A stretch of DNA of 26,170 nucleotides, from the NCBI GenBank assembly GCA_958415665.1, contig CATYZK010000027.1:1-26170 (forward strand), given 5' to 3'. The notes below the pieces were generated by a model. That model was not told the origin of the DNA, ran no database searches, and worked only from the letters and a program-made list of their open reading frames with translations. The stretch's first letter is position 1, and each line of letters opens with the position of its first letter. Below, one piece after another: positions 8,785 to 16,695 of this stretch. Origin of the DNA: an uncultured Collinsella sp. Its GTDB lineage: Bacteria; Actinomycetota; Coriobacteriia; Coriobacteriales; Coriobacteriaceae. The translations under genes were made by a program, and so were the position numbers.

Positions 8785-8810
8785 AATAAAGAGGGCCGCA
8801 AGCGACCCTC
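8785..8810 (-). terminator. Terminator after the amidohydrolase gene
   Basis: Minus strand: GAGGGTCGC pairs with GCGGCCCTC (one G-T wobble) in a tight hairpin at 8810-8791, followed by TTTATT. It lies 60 bases past the amidohydrolase stop and ends the permease-amidohydrolase transcript. It is also only about 28 bases upstream of the second kinase start, the same arrangement as at 4050-4085. Confidence 0.7.
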
Positions 8811-8814
8811 TCCA

Positions 8815-8827
8815 TTGCATTATGCAA
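8815..8827. promoter_or_regulatory. 13-bp palindrome over a possible -10 box
   Basis: TTGCATTATGCAA is a perfect palindrome around a central T. On the minus strand it contains CATAAT (8824-8819), a five-of-six match to a -10 box, with no convincing -35. It lies between the amidohydrolase stop and the terminator, so it could be an operator for the second kinase operon. Assignment is by position only. Confidence 0.3.
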
Positions 8828-8869
8828 TCAAATACTGTGTTTTACATCCAGCCATCGATGAACGGTAGC

Positions 8870-10147
8870 TTAGGCACTGTACTTGTTTGCCTCGCCGAAG
8901 CTGCCGGCTTCGACAATCCAGCCGTCCTTCATGATGACGTCCATGTTGTCGGTGTTGAGCACGTGGATGTCGGCGGCGACGTCACCGTTGACGACCAGCA
9001 GGTCGGCGCACTTGCCGGCCTCGATGGAACCGGTCTCGTCCTCGATGTGGCACATCTTGGCACCGTTGAGGGTGGCGCAGGTGATGGTCTCGACCGGGGT
9101 GAAGCCGATCTTGTCGACGAACTCGTACATCTCCTCGATGGAGCAGGTGCCGTACGGGGTGACGAAGGAGAAGGAGTCGGAGCCGATCGTCATGACGACG
9201 CCGCGCTTCTTGGCCTCGCGCAGGCAGTCGTAGTTGCGCTGCAGCTCCTTCTCGACCAGGGTGCCCTCGTACTTGTCGTGCAGCTCGGGGACGTAGACGG
9301 GCGGATAGGTGGCGTACCAGGTGGGCAGGAAGGCGATCGTCGGGGTGAAGAAGGTGCCCTGCTCGGCCATGAGGTCCATGGTGCGCTCATCGATGTCGAA
9401 GCCGTGAATCAGCTGCTCGCAGCCAAAGCGGACGGAATCGTAGGCAGCGGCGTGGTTGTTGTAGCAGTGGCTCCACACGGGAATGCCGACCATCTTGGCC
9501 TCTTCGACCACGGCCTGGATCTCCTCGGAGCAATAGTGCTGGTCGCGACCGGAGTCCCAGCGCCAGATGCCGCCACCGGTAGCCCAGATCTTGATGGCAT
9601 CGGGGTTCTCGCGCAGGCGACGACGGACGGCCTTGCGCAGATCCCAAGGACCATCGACCTGGTCGCCCCAGGGGTGGGATTCCTTATTGAGCTCCTGGGT
9701 GCAGTGGTGGGAGTCACCGTGACCGGCAACGCGGCAGAAGCCGAGGCCGGTAGCCAGAACGCGCGGGCCCTTAAAGACGCCCTTGTCGATGCAGTCACGG
9801 ATCTGGATACCAAAGCGGCCGATCTCGCAAACGGTGGTGAGGCCGTGGGTGAGGCAGTCGTAGGCCTGCTTGACGGCGACGGCCTGCTTCTCGAGGAGCG
9901 GCTGCATGACCCAATCGGTGTCATCGTCGGTCAGGTTGCCCGAGAAGTGCAGGTGGGTGTCGATCAGGCCGGGAAGGACGGTCTTGCCGGCGGCGTCGAT
10001 AACCTCAACGCCCTCGGGAAGGTCCTGCATAGCACCGGCGTACTCGATCTTGCCGTTGTCGTCGACGAGAACGAGGGAGTTCTCGACCGGCTCGGCACCG
10101 GTACCGTCGATGAGCTTGCCGCCAACGATTGCATACTTAGTGGACAT
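8870..10147 (-). CDS. COG1228-type metal-dependent amidohydrolase
   Basis: A 425-residue cytoplasmic amidohydrolase of the imidazolonepropionase/Xaa-Pro dipeptidase-like group. The metal centre is complete: HxH in LIDTHLHFSG (H65, H67), a probable carboxylated lysine in DAIKIWATGG (K186), H227 in VWSHCYN, H248 in LIHGFD and the catalytic aspartate D324 in IGSDSF. The family hydrolyses cyclic amides, imides or peptide-like C-N bonds; the substrate is not readable. The small N-terminal beta-sandwich and its C-terminal return (SIEAGKCADLLVV) are present. Start: ATG at 10147 behind AAGGAGG. It follows an APC permease by 131 bases on the same strand, which suggests import and hydrolysis of one compound. 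Codon use looks restricted, as in highly expressed genes. Confidence 0.88.
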   Translation of the reverse strand: MSTKYAIVGGKLIDGTGAEPVENSLVLVDDNGKIEYAGAMQDLPEGVEVIDAAGKTVLPGLIDTHLHFSGNLTDDDTDWVMQPLLEKQAVAVKQAYDCLTHGLTTVCEIGRFGIQIRDCIDKGVFKGPRVLATGLGFCRVAGHGDSHHCTQELNKESHPWGDQVDGPWDLRKAVRRRLRENPDAIKIWATGGGIWRWDSGRDQHYCSEEIQAVVEEAKMVGIPVWSHCYNNHAAAYDSVRFGCEQLIHGFDIDERTMDLMAEQGTFFTPTIAFLPTWYATYPPVYVPELHDKYEGTLVEKELQRNYDCLREAKKRGVVMTIGSDSFSFVTPYGTCSIEEMYEFVDKIGFTPVETITCATLNGAKMCHIEDETGSIEAGKCADLLVVNGDVAADIHVLNTDNMDVIMKDGWIVEAGSFGEANKYSA

Positions 10148-10278
10148 GGTTCCTCCTTATGGATCCATATAGTGGGCGAGACCGTGTTGGGTTAAGGCCT
10201 CACAAAGCTACCCAAGTGGCGCCGGGTTCGGTGCGCGGAAGAGAGGGGCCCGCACACCTGATCCGCCCCGGCTCGGCG

Positions 10279-11730
10279 TTACTTTTTGCGGGAATTGGTA
10301 AAGGCCATGAGGGCCAGGCCGACGACCAGCCAGCCGATCACGATGCTCCACTCCACCATGTTGAGGGAGGCGGGAGAGAACGGGATCACGAGCAGGCCGA
10401 TGATGACGGCGCAGGCGCCGATAGCGACGCAGATGCCAAACTTGCCACCGGGCACCTCGTAGGGACGAGGCAGGTCGGGCTCGGTGAAGCGCATGCGCAG
10501 ACAAGCGAGGGCGACCATACCGCAGGAGAAGATGAAGGCGAGAGCCGACACGTTGGTCAGAGGGATGAGCATGTTCTTACCCAGGAACGGACCGACGACG
10601 GTGATGACGCCCAGGACGACGCAAGCGAGCTTGGGAGCGCCGGAGTTGGGATCAACCTCGGCGAACTTCTCGGGCAGCTGGCCCTTGCGACCCATGGCGA
10701 GCATGATGCGGCTCGTGGCGCCGTAGAAGGAGTTCATGGGGCCCATGGGTCCAAGCGTGGCGATGACAAGCATGGCCAGGTACAGGAGCATGTTGATGCC
10801 CTTGAGGCAGGCGAGCGCGGGAACCGGGCTCTTAACGAACTCGTGCCAGTCGAGAATGGTGCCGAACGAGTAGATGCAGACCATGTAGAAGCCGCCGGCG
10901 GCCAGCAGGGCCAGGGAGATGATCTTGCCGAACTTGTTCCAGTTGAGGCCCTCGGCTGCTTCCTCAGCCTGCTGAGGAATGGTATCGAAGCCGGCGTAGA
11001 AGAACGGGGTCAAAACCAGGACCGACACGATGCCGGCGAACAGGCTGGTGCCCTCGGTAGCGGGCTTGCCGCCGCCAGCACCGGTGACCTGGGAGAACAC
11101 GGGCATGGCGTGTTCCGGCGAACCGGTAAACAGCGAGACACCCATGGCGAGCAGCATGCCGCAGAGCAGAGCCTTGGTCAGGAAGGCCTGGAGCTTGGCG
11201 GCCGAGCTGGCACCGCGGAAGTTGAGGAAGATGACGTAGACTGCAAAGCCGAGCGCGATCAGCGTCGGGAACAAGTAAACGTCGGCGCCCAAGATGGTGT
11301 AGAGCTTGACGGCGCGCAGCCACTCAAGACCGGGCAGGCTGCCGAACATCTCGGACACGAGGGTCGAAATGGCGATGGCCTCCCACGGGCACAGGATGCC
11401 GTTGCCCAGGGCCAGGAGCCAACCGGTGATGTAGCTCAGCGTACGGCCAAAGCTACGGTCGACATACTCGACGATGCCGCCCGAGATGGGGATAGCAGCC
11501 GTGAGCTCACCGAAAACAGCTCCGACGGGCACGAGGAAGATTGCACCCAAGAGGAATGCGATCATAGCGGGAACGGGACCGCCGCCCACGACCATCCAGT
11601 CGCCGACCTGCAGGACCCAACCAGTACCGATGATGGCACCGAAACCGATGGTGAAGAAGTTCCAGAGCGAAAGCGTTTTCTTCATGCCGCCGTTACCTTC
11701 GACTGCAACTTCTGCGTTCTTGTCCGCCAT
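10279..11730 (-). CDS. APC-superfamily amino acid permease
   Basis: A 483-residue membrane protein with about 12 hydrophobic segments. The first helix carries GFGAIIGTGW, the glycine-rich substrate-binding turn of the APC (amino acid-polyamine-organocation) family. The length is typical. Substrates in this family are amino acids, amines or related small nitrogen compounds taken up with protons or by exchange. Start: ATG at 11730 with GGAGGGG upstream. A perfect 7-bp hairpin lies just before the ribosome site (11751-11769). The amidohydrolase gene is 131 bases downstream with no clear terminator between, so the pair probably forms an operon. Specificity cannot be assigned. Confidence 0.88.
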   Translation of the reverse strand: MADKNAEVAVEGNGGMKKTLSLWNFFTIGFGAIIGTGWVLQVGDWMVVGGGPVPAMIAFLLGAIFLVPVGAVFGELTAAIPISGGIVEYVDRSFGRTLSYITGWLLALGNGILCPWEAIAISTLVSEMFGSLPGLEWLRAVKLYTILGADVYLFPTLIALGFAVYVIFLNFRGASSAAKLQAFLTKALLCGMLLAMGVSLFTGSPEHAMPVFSQVTGAGGGKPATEGTSLFAGIVSVLVLTPFFYAGFDTIPQQAEEAAEGLNWNKFGKIISLALLAAGGFYMVCIYSFGTILDWHEFVKSPVPALACLKGINMLLYLAMLVIATLGPMGPMNSFYGATSRIMLAMGRKGQLPEKFAEVDPNSGAPKLACVVLGVITVVGPFLGKNMLIPLTNVSALAFIFSCGMVALACLRMRFTEPDLPRPYEVPGGKFGICVAIGACAVIIGLLVIPFSPASLNMVEWSIVIGWLVVGLALMAFTNSRKK

Positions 11731-11750
11731 TGTTCCCCTCCTTTCCTTAT

Positions 11751-11769
11751 TGACGCCTCTTTGGCGTCA
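11751..11769 (-). promoter_or_regulatory. Leader hairpin before the permease ribosome site
   Basis: TGACGCC and GGCGTCA form a perfect 7-bp stem with a 5-base loop, ending about 9 bases before the Shine-Dalgarno sequence of the permease. No T-run follows on the minus strand, so it is not a terminator of that transcript. It could affect mRNA stability or translation. Confidence 0.4.
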
Positions 11770-11775
11770 CCCCTT

Positions 11776-11806
11776 GCGCGGTCTGTTTTGCCGCGCGCTT
11801 TTATTT
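11776..11806 (+). terminator. Plus-strand terminator-like hairpin
   Basis: GCGCGG pairs with CCGCGC around a 9-base loop and is followed on the plus strand by GCTTTTATTT. No plus-strand gene lies upstream. It may block antisense transcription into the region or end a small RNA. Confidence 0.45.
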
Positions 11807-11837
11807 CGTGGCTTTAAGATACGGCCTTGGCACAGCA

Positions 11838-11892
11838 GCGCCGCTTGTGGCTCGACCGAAGGCAGAACTGCAAAACGAGCGGCGCCGTTTTT
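11838..11892 (+). terminator. Second plus-strand terminator-like hairpin
   Basis: GCGCCGCT (11838-11845) and AGCGGCGC (11878-11885) are perfect complements separated by 32 bases that hold a small GCAG-AA-CTGC hairpin. TTTTT follows at 11888-11892. The long loop lowers confidence. No plus-strand gene precedes it. Confidence 0.4.
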
Positions 11893-12013
11893 GGGACGAA
11901 CGGCGGAAGACGTCATTCGTCTTGGACGCTTTCATCTTGTCTGCTTTTGAATACCTGTTGCCGTGACGCTTGGCGCGCGGCGCGGCAACGTTCATACCAT
12001 TTGTCAGGCTTTT

Positions 12014-12045
12014 GGCGCACATACCCATGTGTCGCGCCTCTTTTT
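12014..12045 (+). terminator. Third plus-strand hairpin with T-run, in front of the C39 gene
   Basis: GGCGCACAT pairs with ATGTG and CGCC (a 3-base bulge between them) around an ACCC loop, followed by TCTTTTT. It lies about 40 bases before the C39 peptidase start and could be a leader attenuator or the end of a small RNA. The whole gap from 11731 to 12086 holds no convincing gene; a basic 75-residue reading frame on the minus strand has no supporting signals. Confidence 0.45.
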
Positions 12046-12086
12046 ATGTAGGATAGACAAGTTACACATGAGGCAAGGTGATTCGA

Positions 12087-13088
12087 ATGGCATACGGATA
12101 CAATGACGGCGACCAACGGCCACAAAGCGTGCGCCTTGCCGGCCGCACCACGCCAACGCCCAGAAGCACCTCCGACAACGACAATCCGCAGCGCCCCCAA
12201 GAGCAGCTCGGGGCTTCTTCGCGGCAACAAAGCCGTACCGTGCAGCAGTCAGACCGCATGAGTACGAGCACACGCCAACGCCAGACCGACACATCGCAGC
12301 CACGCCGCTACGATCGCCGTAAGACCGACTACTACGTTAAGCGCTCCTTTTCGCGACCTCAACGCGATCGCGGCAATTCCGCCCCTCGCCCCGCGTCGCA
12401 CACCACAAGTCACGCGCTTCCGGCCCGCCGCCTACGCCTTGCGTTTTGCTCCATCGCCGCCTGCCTCGTCTTTGTGTTTTTGGGATCCTGTATCTCCCAC
12501 GGATCAGCCGGTCTCGAGTCCACTGCCGAGGACAAGCTGCTTAAAGCTCCCGTCGCACCCGGTTACTCCTTTGCGTTCTCGACCCCACGCTCGCAGTGGA
12601 GTGCCGGCACCATGCCCCACATCTACCAAATTGACCCCGCATGGTCGGAGCTGCCCTATGCCGGTGGCACTATTCGCGAAAACGCTTGCGGTCCAACTTG
12701 CCTCACCATGGTCTATATCTTTAAGACCGGCCATACCGATAAGACGCCGGTCGATATATGCGCACTGGCCGAAGCCGGCAACTACGCCCCCACTGGTGCC
12801 ACCGAGTGGTCGTTTATGACAAGCGGTGCGTGGCAGCTGGGGCTCAACGGAACACAGCTCTATAACGATCGCGAATCGATTACCCAAGCACTTCGCTCGG
12901 GTGCGCCCGTCATCGCCGCAGTGCGCCCCGGCACGTTTACCAACGTAGGCCACTATATCGTGCTCCACGGCATCGACGATGCCAACCAGATTGGCGTCTA
13001 CGACCCCAACTCGGCCAGCCGCAGCGCCCGCCGCTGGGGCGTGGTGGAGGTCCTCAACGAAATCGAAGCCATGTGGGCCTACTACTAG
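12087..13088 (+). CDS. Membrane-anchored C39-like cysteine peptidase
   Basis: A 333-residue protein. Residues 1-110 are rich in Arg, Gln, Ser and Thr and look disordered. A single hydrophobic segment (about 115-135, ending FLGSC) anchors it, leaving the C-terminal domain outside the cell. That domain (about 175-333) matches the C39_2 papain-like family: nucleophile C201 in ENACGPTC, H289 in VGHYIVLHG and D306 in VYDPNS. FLGSC resembles a lipobox, but the long N-terminal region before it argues for a signal anchor. The family cleaves peptides or acts on peptidoglycan; the target is unknown. Start: ATG at 12087, eight bases after AAGG; GTG at 12078 is an alternative. It is the only plus-strand gene in the left two thirds of the window, and a repeat element begins within 2 bases of its stop. 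Confidence 0.8.
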   Translation: MAYGYNDGDQRPQSVRLAGRTTPTPRSTSDNDNPQRPQEQLGASSRQQSRTVQQSDRMSTSTRQRQTDTSQPRRYDRRKTDYYVKRSFSRPQRDRGNSAPRPASHTTSHALPARRLRLAFCSIAACLVFVFLGSCISHGSAGLESTAEDKLLKAPVAPGYSFAFSTPRSQWSAGTMPHIYQIDPAWSELPYAGGTIRENACGPTCLTMVYIFKTGHTDKTPVDICALAEAGNYAPTGATEWSFMTSGAWQLGLNGTQLYNDRESITQALRSGAPVIAAVRPGTFTNVGHYIVLHGIDDANQIGVYDPNSASRSARRWGVVEVLNEIEAMWAYY

Positions 13089-13089
13089 T

Positions 13090-13384
13090 CATTGGGCACT
13101 CATTGGGGACAGGCTTAAATGAGTGGTTGTTGAGGACAGTCTTACGGACGCCGGCCGAGAGCGAACGAAAAGGGCTATCCCGAACTGCTTGGAACTGCCA
13201 GCACGGAAAGCGCATCCTGCTTTGGGACCCAATAGCGGGATGCGCTTTCCGATAGCGGCCCGTTTGGGAAACTAAGGGCCGCTTTTCGACAATAATCCGG
13301 GATGCATTTTCCGATTGAGGGCCTCAAGGGAAACCGCGCCCCATGTTGGACGCTCATTCTGGGATGTGCTTTCCGCAGTTGATC
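13090..13384 (+). repeat. Dispersed MITE-like repeat, diverged copy
   Basis: This copy shares with 19201-19444 the lead-in CATTGGGCA, the left terminal repeat (13098-13126, two differences from the other copy) and the internal motifs at 13204-13221 (inverted), 13234-13251, 13297-13313 and 13360-13375. It has about 60 extra bases near 13130-13190, and its right terminal repeat is badly degraded (around 13390-13420). It begins just after the C39 gene stop. The rest of the gap to 13489 holds no gene; a GGAACGTCCCC-type stretch near 13425-13437 may belong to a related repeat. Confidence 0.8.
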
Positions 13385-13489
13385 GATGCGGCCTTTAAGG
13401 ACTGTCCCAAGCTGCCGGCAGGAAAGGAACGTCCCCAAGTGCCGGGTTTCCGAAGTCTGCAATGCTCCTCATGAACAGCCGCCTCAATA

Positions 13490-13524
13490 GCAAAAGCCCC
13501 CGCGGCCGAAACGGCCGCGGGGGC
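13490..13524 (-). terminator. Strong terminator after the PTS/bgl operon
   Basis: A perfect 13-bp GC-rich stem (13496-13508 with 13512-13524) and 3-base loop, followed on the minus strand by TTTTG. It starts 17 bases past the stop of the 6-phospho-beta-glucosidase gene. Confidence 0.92.
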
Positions 13525-13540
13525 AACAGACCTGCAAGAG

Positions 13541-14995
13541 TTAACTCAAGTCCTCGCCATTTGATGCAATGACCTTTTGGTACCAGTAGAAGCTGTCCTT
13601 TCGGTAGCGATCGAACGTGCCTTTGCCCGTATCATCGGCATCGACATAAACAAAGCCATAGCGCTTCTTCATCTGCCCCGTCGAGGCCGACACCAAATCG
13701 ATACAGCCCCACGGCGTGTATCCCATCAGGTCAACACCGTCCTCGACAATTGCATCGCGTAGCGCAAGAATATGCCTGCGCAGGTAATCAATATGATACG
13801 CATCGTGGACTTTGCCTTCTTCCAGCGCATCGAGTCCGCCCACACCGTTCTCAGCGATAAAGAGCGGAAGATGGTAACGATCGTGGTAGCCGGCAAGCGT
13901 CACGCGCAAACCCAGCGCATCGATCTGCCATTTCCAGGCAGTCTCTTTATCCTTGAGGTACGGATTGCGCAGCGTCGGGAACACGTTGCCCTCCGCCTTC
14001 TCGGCGATCACCTGGTCATCGGCGCACACCAAGCGCGAGCAATAGTACGAGAACGAGATGAAGTCGACCGTATGCTCGGCCAGATACTCCGTATCGCCCG
14101 GCTCAAAGGGCACGTGAACACCCTCTTTCTCGAGCGCACGCAGCTTCCAAGTAGGATAGGCGCCCGCAGCCATCACGTCAGTGTAGAAGTAGCGGCCGCG
14201 GTCCTCCTCATACGCAAGCCATACGTCCTCGGGCGCACAACGGTACGGATAGGTCGCACCGGCAGCGATCATGCAACCCACCTTGTTTGCGGGATCGATC
14301 TTGTGCAGGATCTCGACAGCGCGAGCGCTCGCCACAAACATATGGTGCGAGAACGCCGCGGTCACGGCTGCACGGTCACGCTCATCCTCGAGCGTGACGC
14401 CCGCGTTGAGATAGGACAGCGCCACGCTGTTGATCTCGTTGAAGGTGAGCCAATAACGCACGAGGCCCTGGTACGCACGTCCGACGGTCTCGACGTAGTG
14501 CGCATACCGCTCGATCATCTCTCGGCTTTGCCAGCCACCATAGCGCTCGACCAGAGCCAACGGATAGTCGTAGTGCGTCAGCGTTACGAGCGGCTCGATT
14601 CCATGCTCGCGCAGCGCCTCGAATACCTGACGGTAAAACTCCAAGCCCTCACCGTTGGGCTCGGCCTCCATCCCTGTGGGAAAAATACGGCTCCAACAAA
14701 TTGAAAGACGCAGGCACTTAAAGCCCATCTCGGCAAAGAGCTCGACGTCCTCGCGCCAATGATGGAAGAAGTCGTTGCCCCAACGGCACGGATACAATCC
14801 GTCCGGATCGTCCACGGGCTTTTGTCTGCCAAACATCACATCCCAGCGGTCGGGACCCTGTGGAATCAGGTCGGAGTGCGACATACCTCGGCCGCCCTCG
14901 TTCCAGCCCCCTTCGGCCTGGTTGGCGGCGAGGGCACCGCCCCACAAAAAGCCCTCGGGCATACCGGCAGCAGACGCTCTGTCAAAGTAACCCAT
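13541..14995 (-). CDS. bglA: 6-phospho-beta-glucosidase, GH1 family
   Basis: A 484-residue cytoplasmic glycoside hydrolase of family 1 that should split phosphorylated beta-glucosides such as cellobiose-6-phosphate, brought in by the PTS genes upstream, into glucose-6-phosphate and an aglycone or glucose. The acid/base glutamate is E187 in LTFNEIN and the nucleophile E382 in FIAENG. The phosphate-binding loop SASTGQMKKRYG (436-447) marks the 6-phospho group and not plain beta-glucosidases. The N-terminal FLWGGALAANQAEGG is typical. Start: ATG at 14995, one base after the IIC stop (TAACATG); ATG at 15007 would overlap the IIC gene and has no spaced ribosome site. It is the last gene of the PTS operon. 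Confidence 0.93.
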   Translation of the reverse strand: MGYFDRASAAGMPEGFLWGGALAANQAEGGWNEGGRGMSHSDLIPQGPDRWDVMFGRQKPVDDPDGLYPCRWGNDFFHHWREDVELFAEMGFKCLRLSICWSRIFPTGMEAEPNGEGLEFYRQVFEALREHGIEPLVTLTHYDYPLALVERYGGWQSREMIERYAHYVETVGRAYQGLVRYWLTFNEINSVALSYLNAGVTLEDERDRAAVTAAFSHHMFVASARAVEILHKIDPANKVGCMIAAGATYPYRCAPEDVWLAYEEDRGRYFYTDVMAAGAYPTWKLRALEKEGVHVPFEPGDTEYLAEHTVDFISFSYYCSRLVCADDQVIAEKAEGNVFPTLRNPYLKDKETAWKWQIDALGLRVTLAGYHDRYHLPLFIAENGVGGLDALEEGKVHDAYHIDYLRRHILALRDAIVEDGVDLMGYTPWGCIDLVSASTGQMKKRYGFVYVDADDTGKGTFDRYRKDSFYWYQKVIASNGEDLS

Positions 14996-14996
14996 G

Positions 14997-16346
14997 TTAC
15001 TCAGCATCCTCGGCAGAAGCTGCCGCGGCGTTCTCCTGCTCCTGTGCCAGGAGCTGGTTGTCGTACACCTTAAAGAACGGGTACCAGACCACAGCCATGA
15101 CCACGATCAAAACGATCGTAAACACCCAGATGCGCGGGTCGAGGCACTGGAGAAAGCCCTGAACGAAGATGGGGAACGTGCCGCTCACCAAGATGTAGAA
15201 GTTAGAGACAAGACCCAGTGAGACCGCACCCCAATACAGCAGGGCCGAGATCATGCCGCCCAGCACAAACGGAATCATGAGAATCGGGTTGAAGATGATG
15301 GGTGCGCCGAAGATCGCGGGCTCGGAGATACGGAAGAAGCTCGGCACGATCGATGCCTTGCCAAATGCCTTGAGCTGCTGCGACTTTGCCTTAAACGCGC
15401 AGAGCGCCACAAAAGAGAACGTATTACCCGTGCCGCCGATGAGGTTGATGGCCATCGACATGAGCGCCGGGTGGAACTCAAGCGGCTGCCCGGCAGCATA
15501 GAGCGAGGCGTTGGCGGCAAAGGCGGCAAGCGTGACCGGGGCGGTGATGGGCATCACGATCATGTTGCCGTGGACGCCAAAGCACCAAAACAGCAGCGTC
15601 ATGAAGCAGATAAGCAGTGCGCCGGGTACAGAGTCAACTGCGACGGAAAGCGGGGCAGCGAGCAGCTTCTCGATAACCGAGGGGATGGACAGCGCGGGAT
15701 CGATCATCTGGATCAGCAGGTTGCCGCCAAAGAAGATGAGGATGTTGGCGAGCATAGGTACGATGGCGCCAAAGGTATCGGACAAAAACGGCGGCACGCC
15801 ATCGGGCATCTTGATGGTGATGCCCTTGGTCTGGCAGAAGCGCGTGACCTCGACGGAGACCAAGGCAACGATGATGGCGGTAAACAGGCCCTGCGCACCC
15901 AGATAGGTGCAGGGGACCGCCTGGAGCACGGACTCGTCAGCAAGCTGGTAGTAGGACGACGGCGCCGCGGCGATCAGGAACATCACCAGCGAGGTCATGC
16001 CGGCGTTAAGCTTGGGCATCTTGTAGGTGCCCGCCAGGTTATAGGCGATTGCGAACGTCACGATCACCGACAGTATGCCCATCGTCATGTTGAAGGGGAT
16101 GAGCAGCGTGAGCTTATTGGCCGTGGCAAAATCGAGCCAAGGGCCAAAGACGGACCAGAACCCGCCCTGCGCCACCAGGTCGGCCGTGACCGGCGGGTTG
16201 GCGAGGATCATAAAGACGGCAGATACCAAGATGAAGCTGATCGCGCTCATAAAGCCCTTTTGCATGGAGGCAAAGTGGCGCTCGGTACCGCAGAAATTGG
16301 CGATAGGGGTCAGTTTTTCCTGAAGCAGGGTCATGAACTTTTCCAT
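14997..16346 (-). CDS. celB: PTS cellobiose/beta-glucoside EIIC permease
   Basis: A 449-residue membrane component of a lactose/cellobiose-type PTS. It carries the sugar across the membrane while IIB phosphorylates it. Many hydrophobic segments are visible, with family motifs FGVHGN (about 264-269), NLIGGTGNTFSF and SEPAIFGAPIIFNP. The N-terminal cytoplasmic stretch (LTPIANFCGTERHFASMQKG) and charged C-terminal tail are typical of CelB/LicC. Start: ATG at 16346 behind AGGAGG. The IIB gene ends 9 bases upstream and the glucosidase begins one base after the stop, so the genes are translated as one tight operon. Confidence 0.93.
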   Translation of the reverse strand: MEKFMTLLQEKLTPIANFCGTERHFASMQKGFMSAISFILVSAVFMILANPPVTADLVAQGGFWSVFGPWLDFATANKLTLLIPFNMTMGILSVIVTFAIAYNLAGTYKMPKLNAGMTSLVMFLIAAAPSSYYQLADESVLQAVPCTYLGAQGLFTAIIVALVSVEVTRFCQTKGITIKMPDGVPPFLSDTFGAIVPMLANILIFFGGNLLIQMIDPALSIPSVIEKLLAAPLSVAVDSVPGALLICFMTLLFWCFGVHGNMIVMPITAPVTLAAFAANASLYAAGQPLEFHPALMSMAINLIGGTGNTFSFVALCAFKAKSQQLKAFGKASIVPSFFRISEPAIFGAPIIFNPILMIPFVLGGMISALLYWGAVSLGLVSNFYILVSGTFPIFVQGFLQCLDPRIWVFTIVLIVVMAVVWYPFFKVYDNQLLAQEQENAAAASAEDAE

Positions 16347-16355
16347 GGTCGCCTC

Positions 16356-16649
16356 CTAACCCAACAGCGACTGGGCGAGTGCCAGCACGTTGGCGGCGTT
16401 GCCCATGCCGTAGTCCTGTGCGGGGATGACCGCGGTCGGCTTACCGCTCCCCTGCTTGACGGTGTTGAGCTGGTAGGACACCTGCGGCCCCAAGAGCAGC
16501 ACGTCATAATCGGCGCAGGTCTCCTGATACTCGCCGATACCCACCGCATCGATATCGAGCTCGATGCCGTTTTGCTCCGCGTATTTCTCGAGTTTCTTCA
16601 TCAGAATGCTTGTAGACAGGCCAGCTGCGCAAACAAGAAGGATCTTCAT
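16356..16649 (-). CDS. celA: PTS cellobiose/lactose-type EIIB
   Basis: A 97-residue cytoplasmic IIB protein. The phospho-cysteine is C7 in MKILLVCAAGLSTSIL, the P-loop of the lactose/cellobiose IIB family; it takes phosphate from IIA and gives it to the sugar bound by IIC. Length is normal (about 100). Start: ATG at 16649 with AAGGGA seven bases upstream; a longer reading to 16724 would run into the IIA gene. It lies 46 bases after the IIA gene and 9 bases before the IIC gene. Confidence 0.93.
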   Translation of the reverse strand: MKILLVCAAGLSTSILMKKLEKYAEQNGIELDIDAVGIGEYQETCADYDVLLLGPQVSYQLNTVKQGSGKPTAVIPAQDYGMGNAANVLALAQSLLG

Positions 16650-16695
16650 AAGGGATTCCCTTCGCATTGATTGGTTGGATAGTCGCCGCACGCCG

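Noticed and set aside
10159..11817. A long open frame (about 550 codons) on the plus strand opposite the APC permease.
   Set aside because: It is a shadow of a GC-rich gene: the protein is low-complexity and rich in Asp, Glu, Gly and His, while the minus strand encodes a clear permease. The same applies to long plus-strand frames opposite PFOR, carbamate kinase, the amidohydrolase and PTS IIC.
11801..12028. A basic 75-codon minus-strand frame upstream of the permease.
   Set aside because: No ribosome site, and its DNA is covered by hairpins with plus-strand T-runs.
12468..12495. Lipoprotein signal (FLGSC) in the C39-like protein.
   Set aside because: The hydrophobic segment begins about 115 residues from the start, too far in for a normal lipoprotein signal, and glycine at the -2 position is poor; a signal anchor fits better.
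13098..13470. Small proteins encoded within the dispersed repeat (minus-strand frames of 76-99 codons exist in both copies).
   Set aside because: The frames follow the repeat motifs, lack ribosome sites and differ in boundaries between the two copies.
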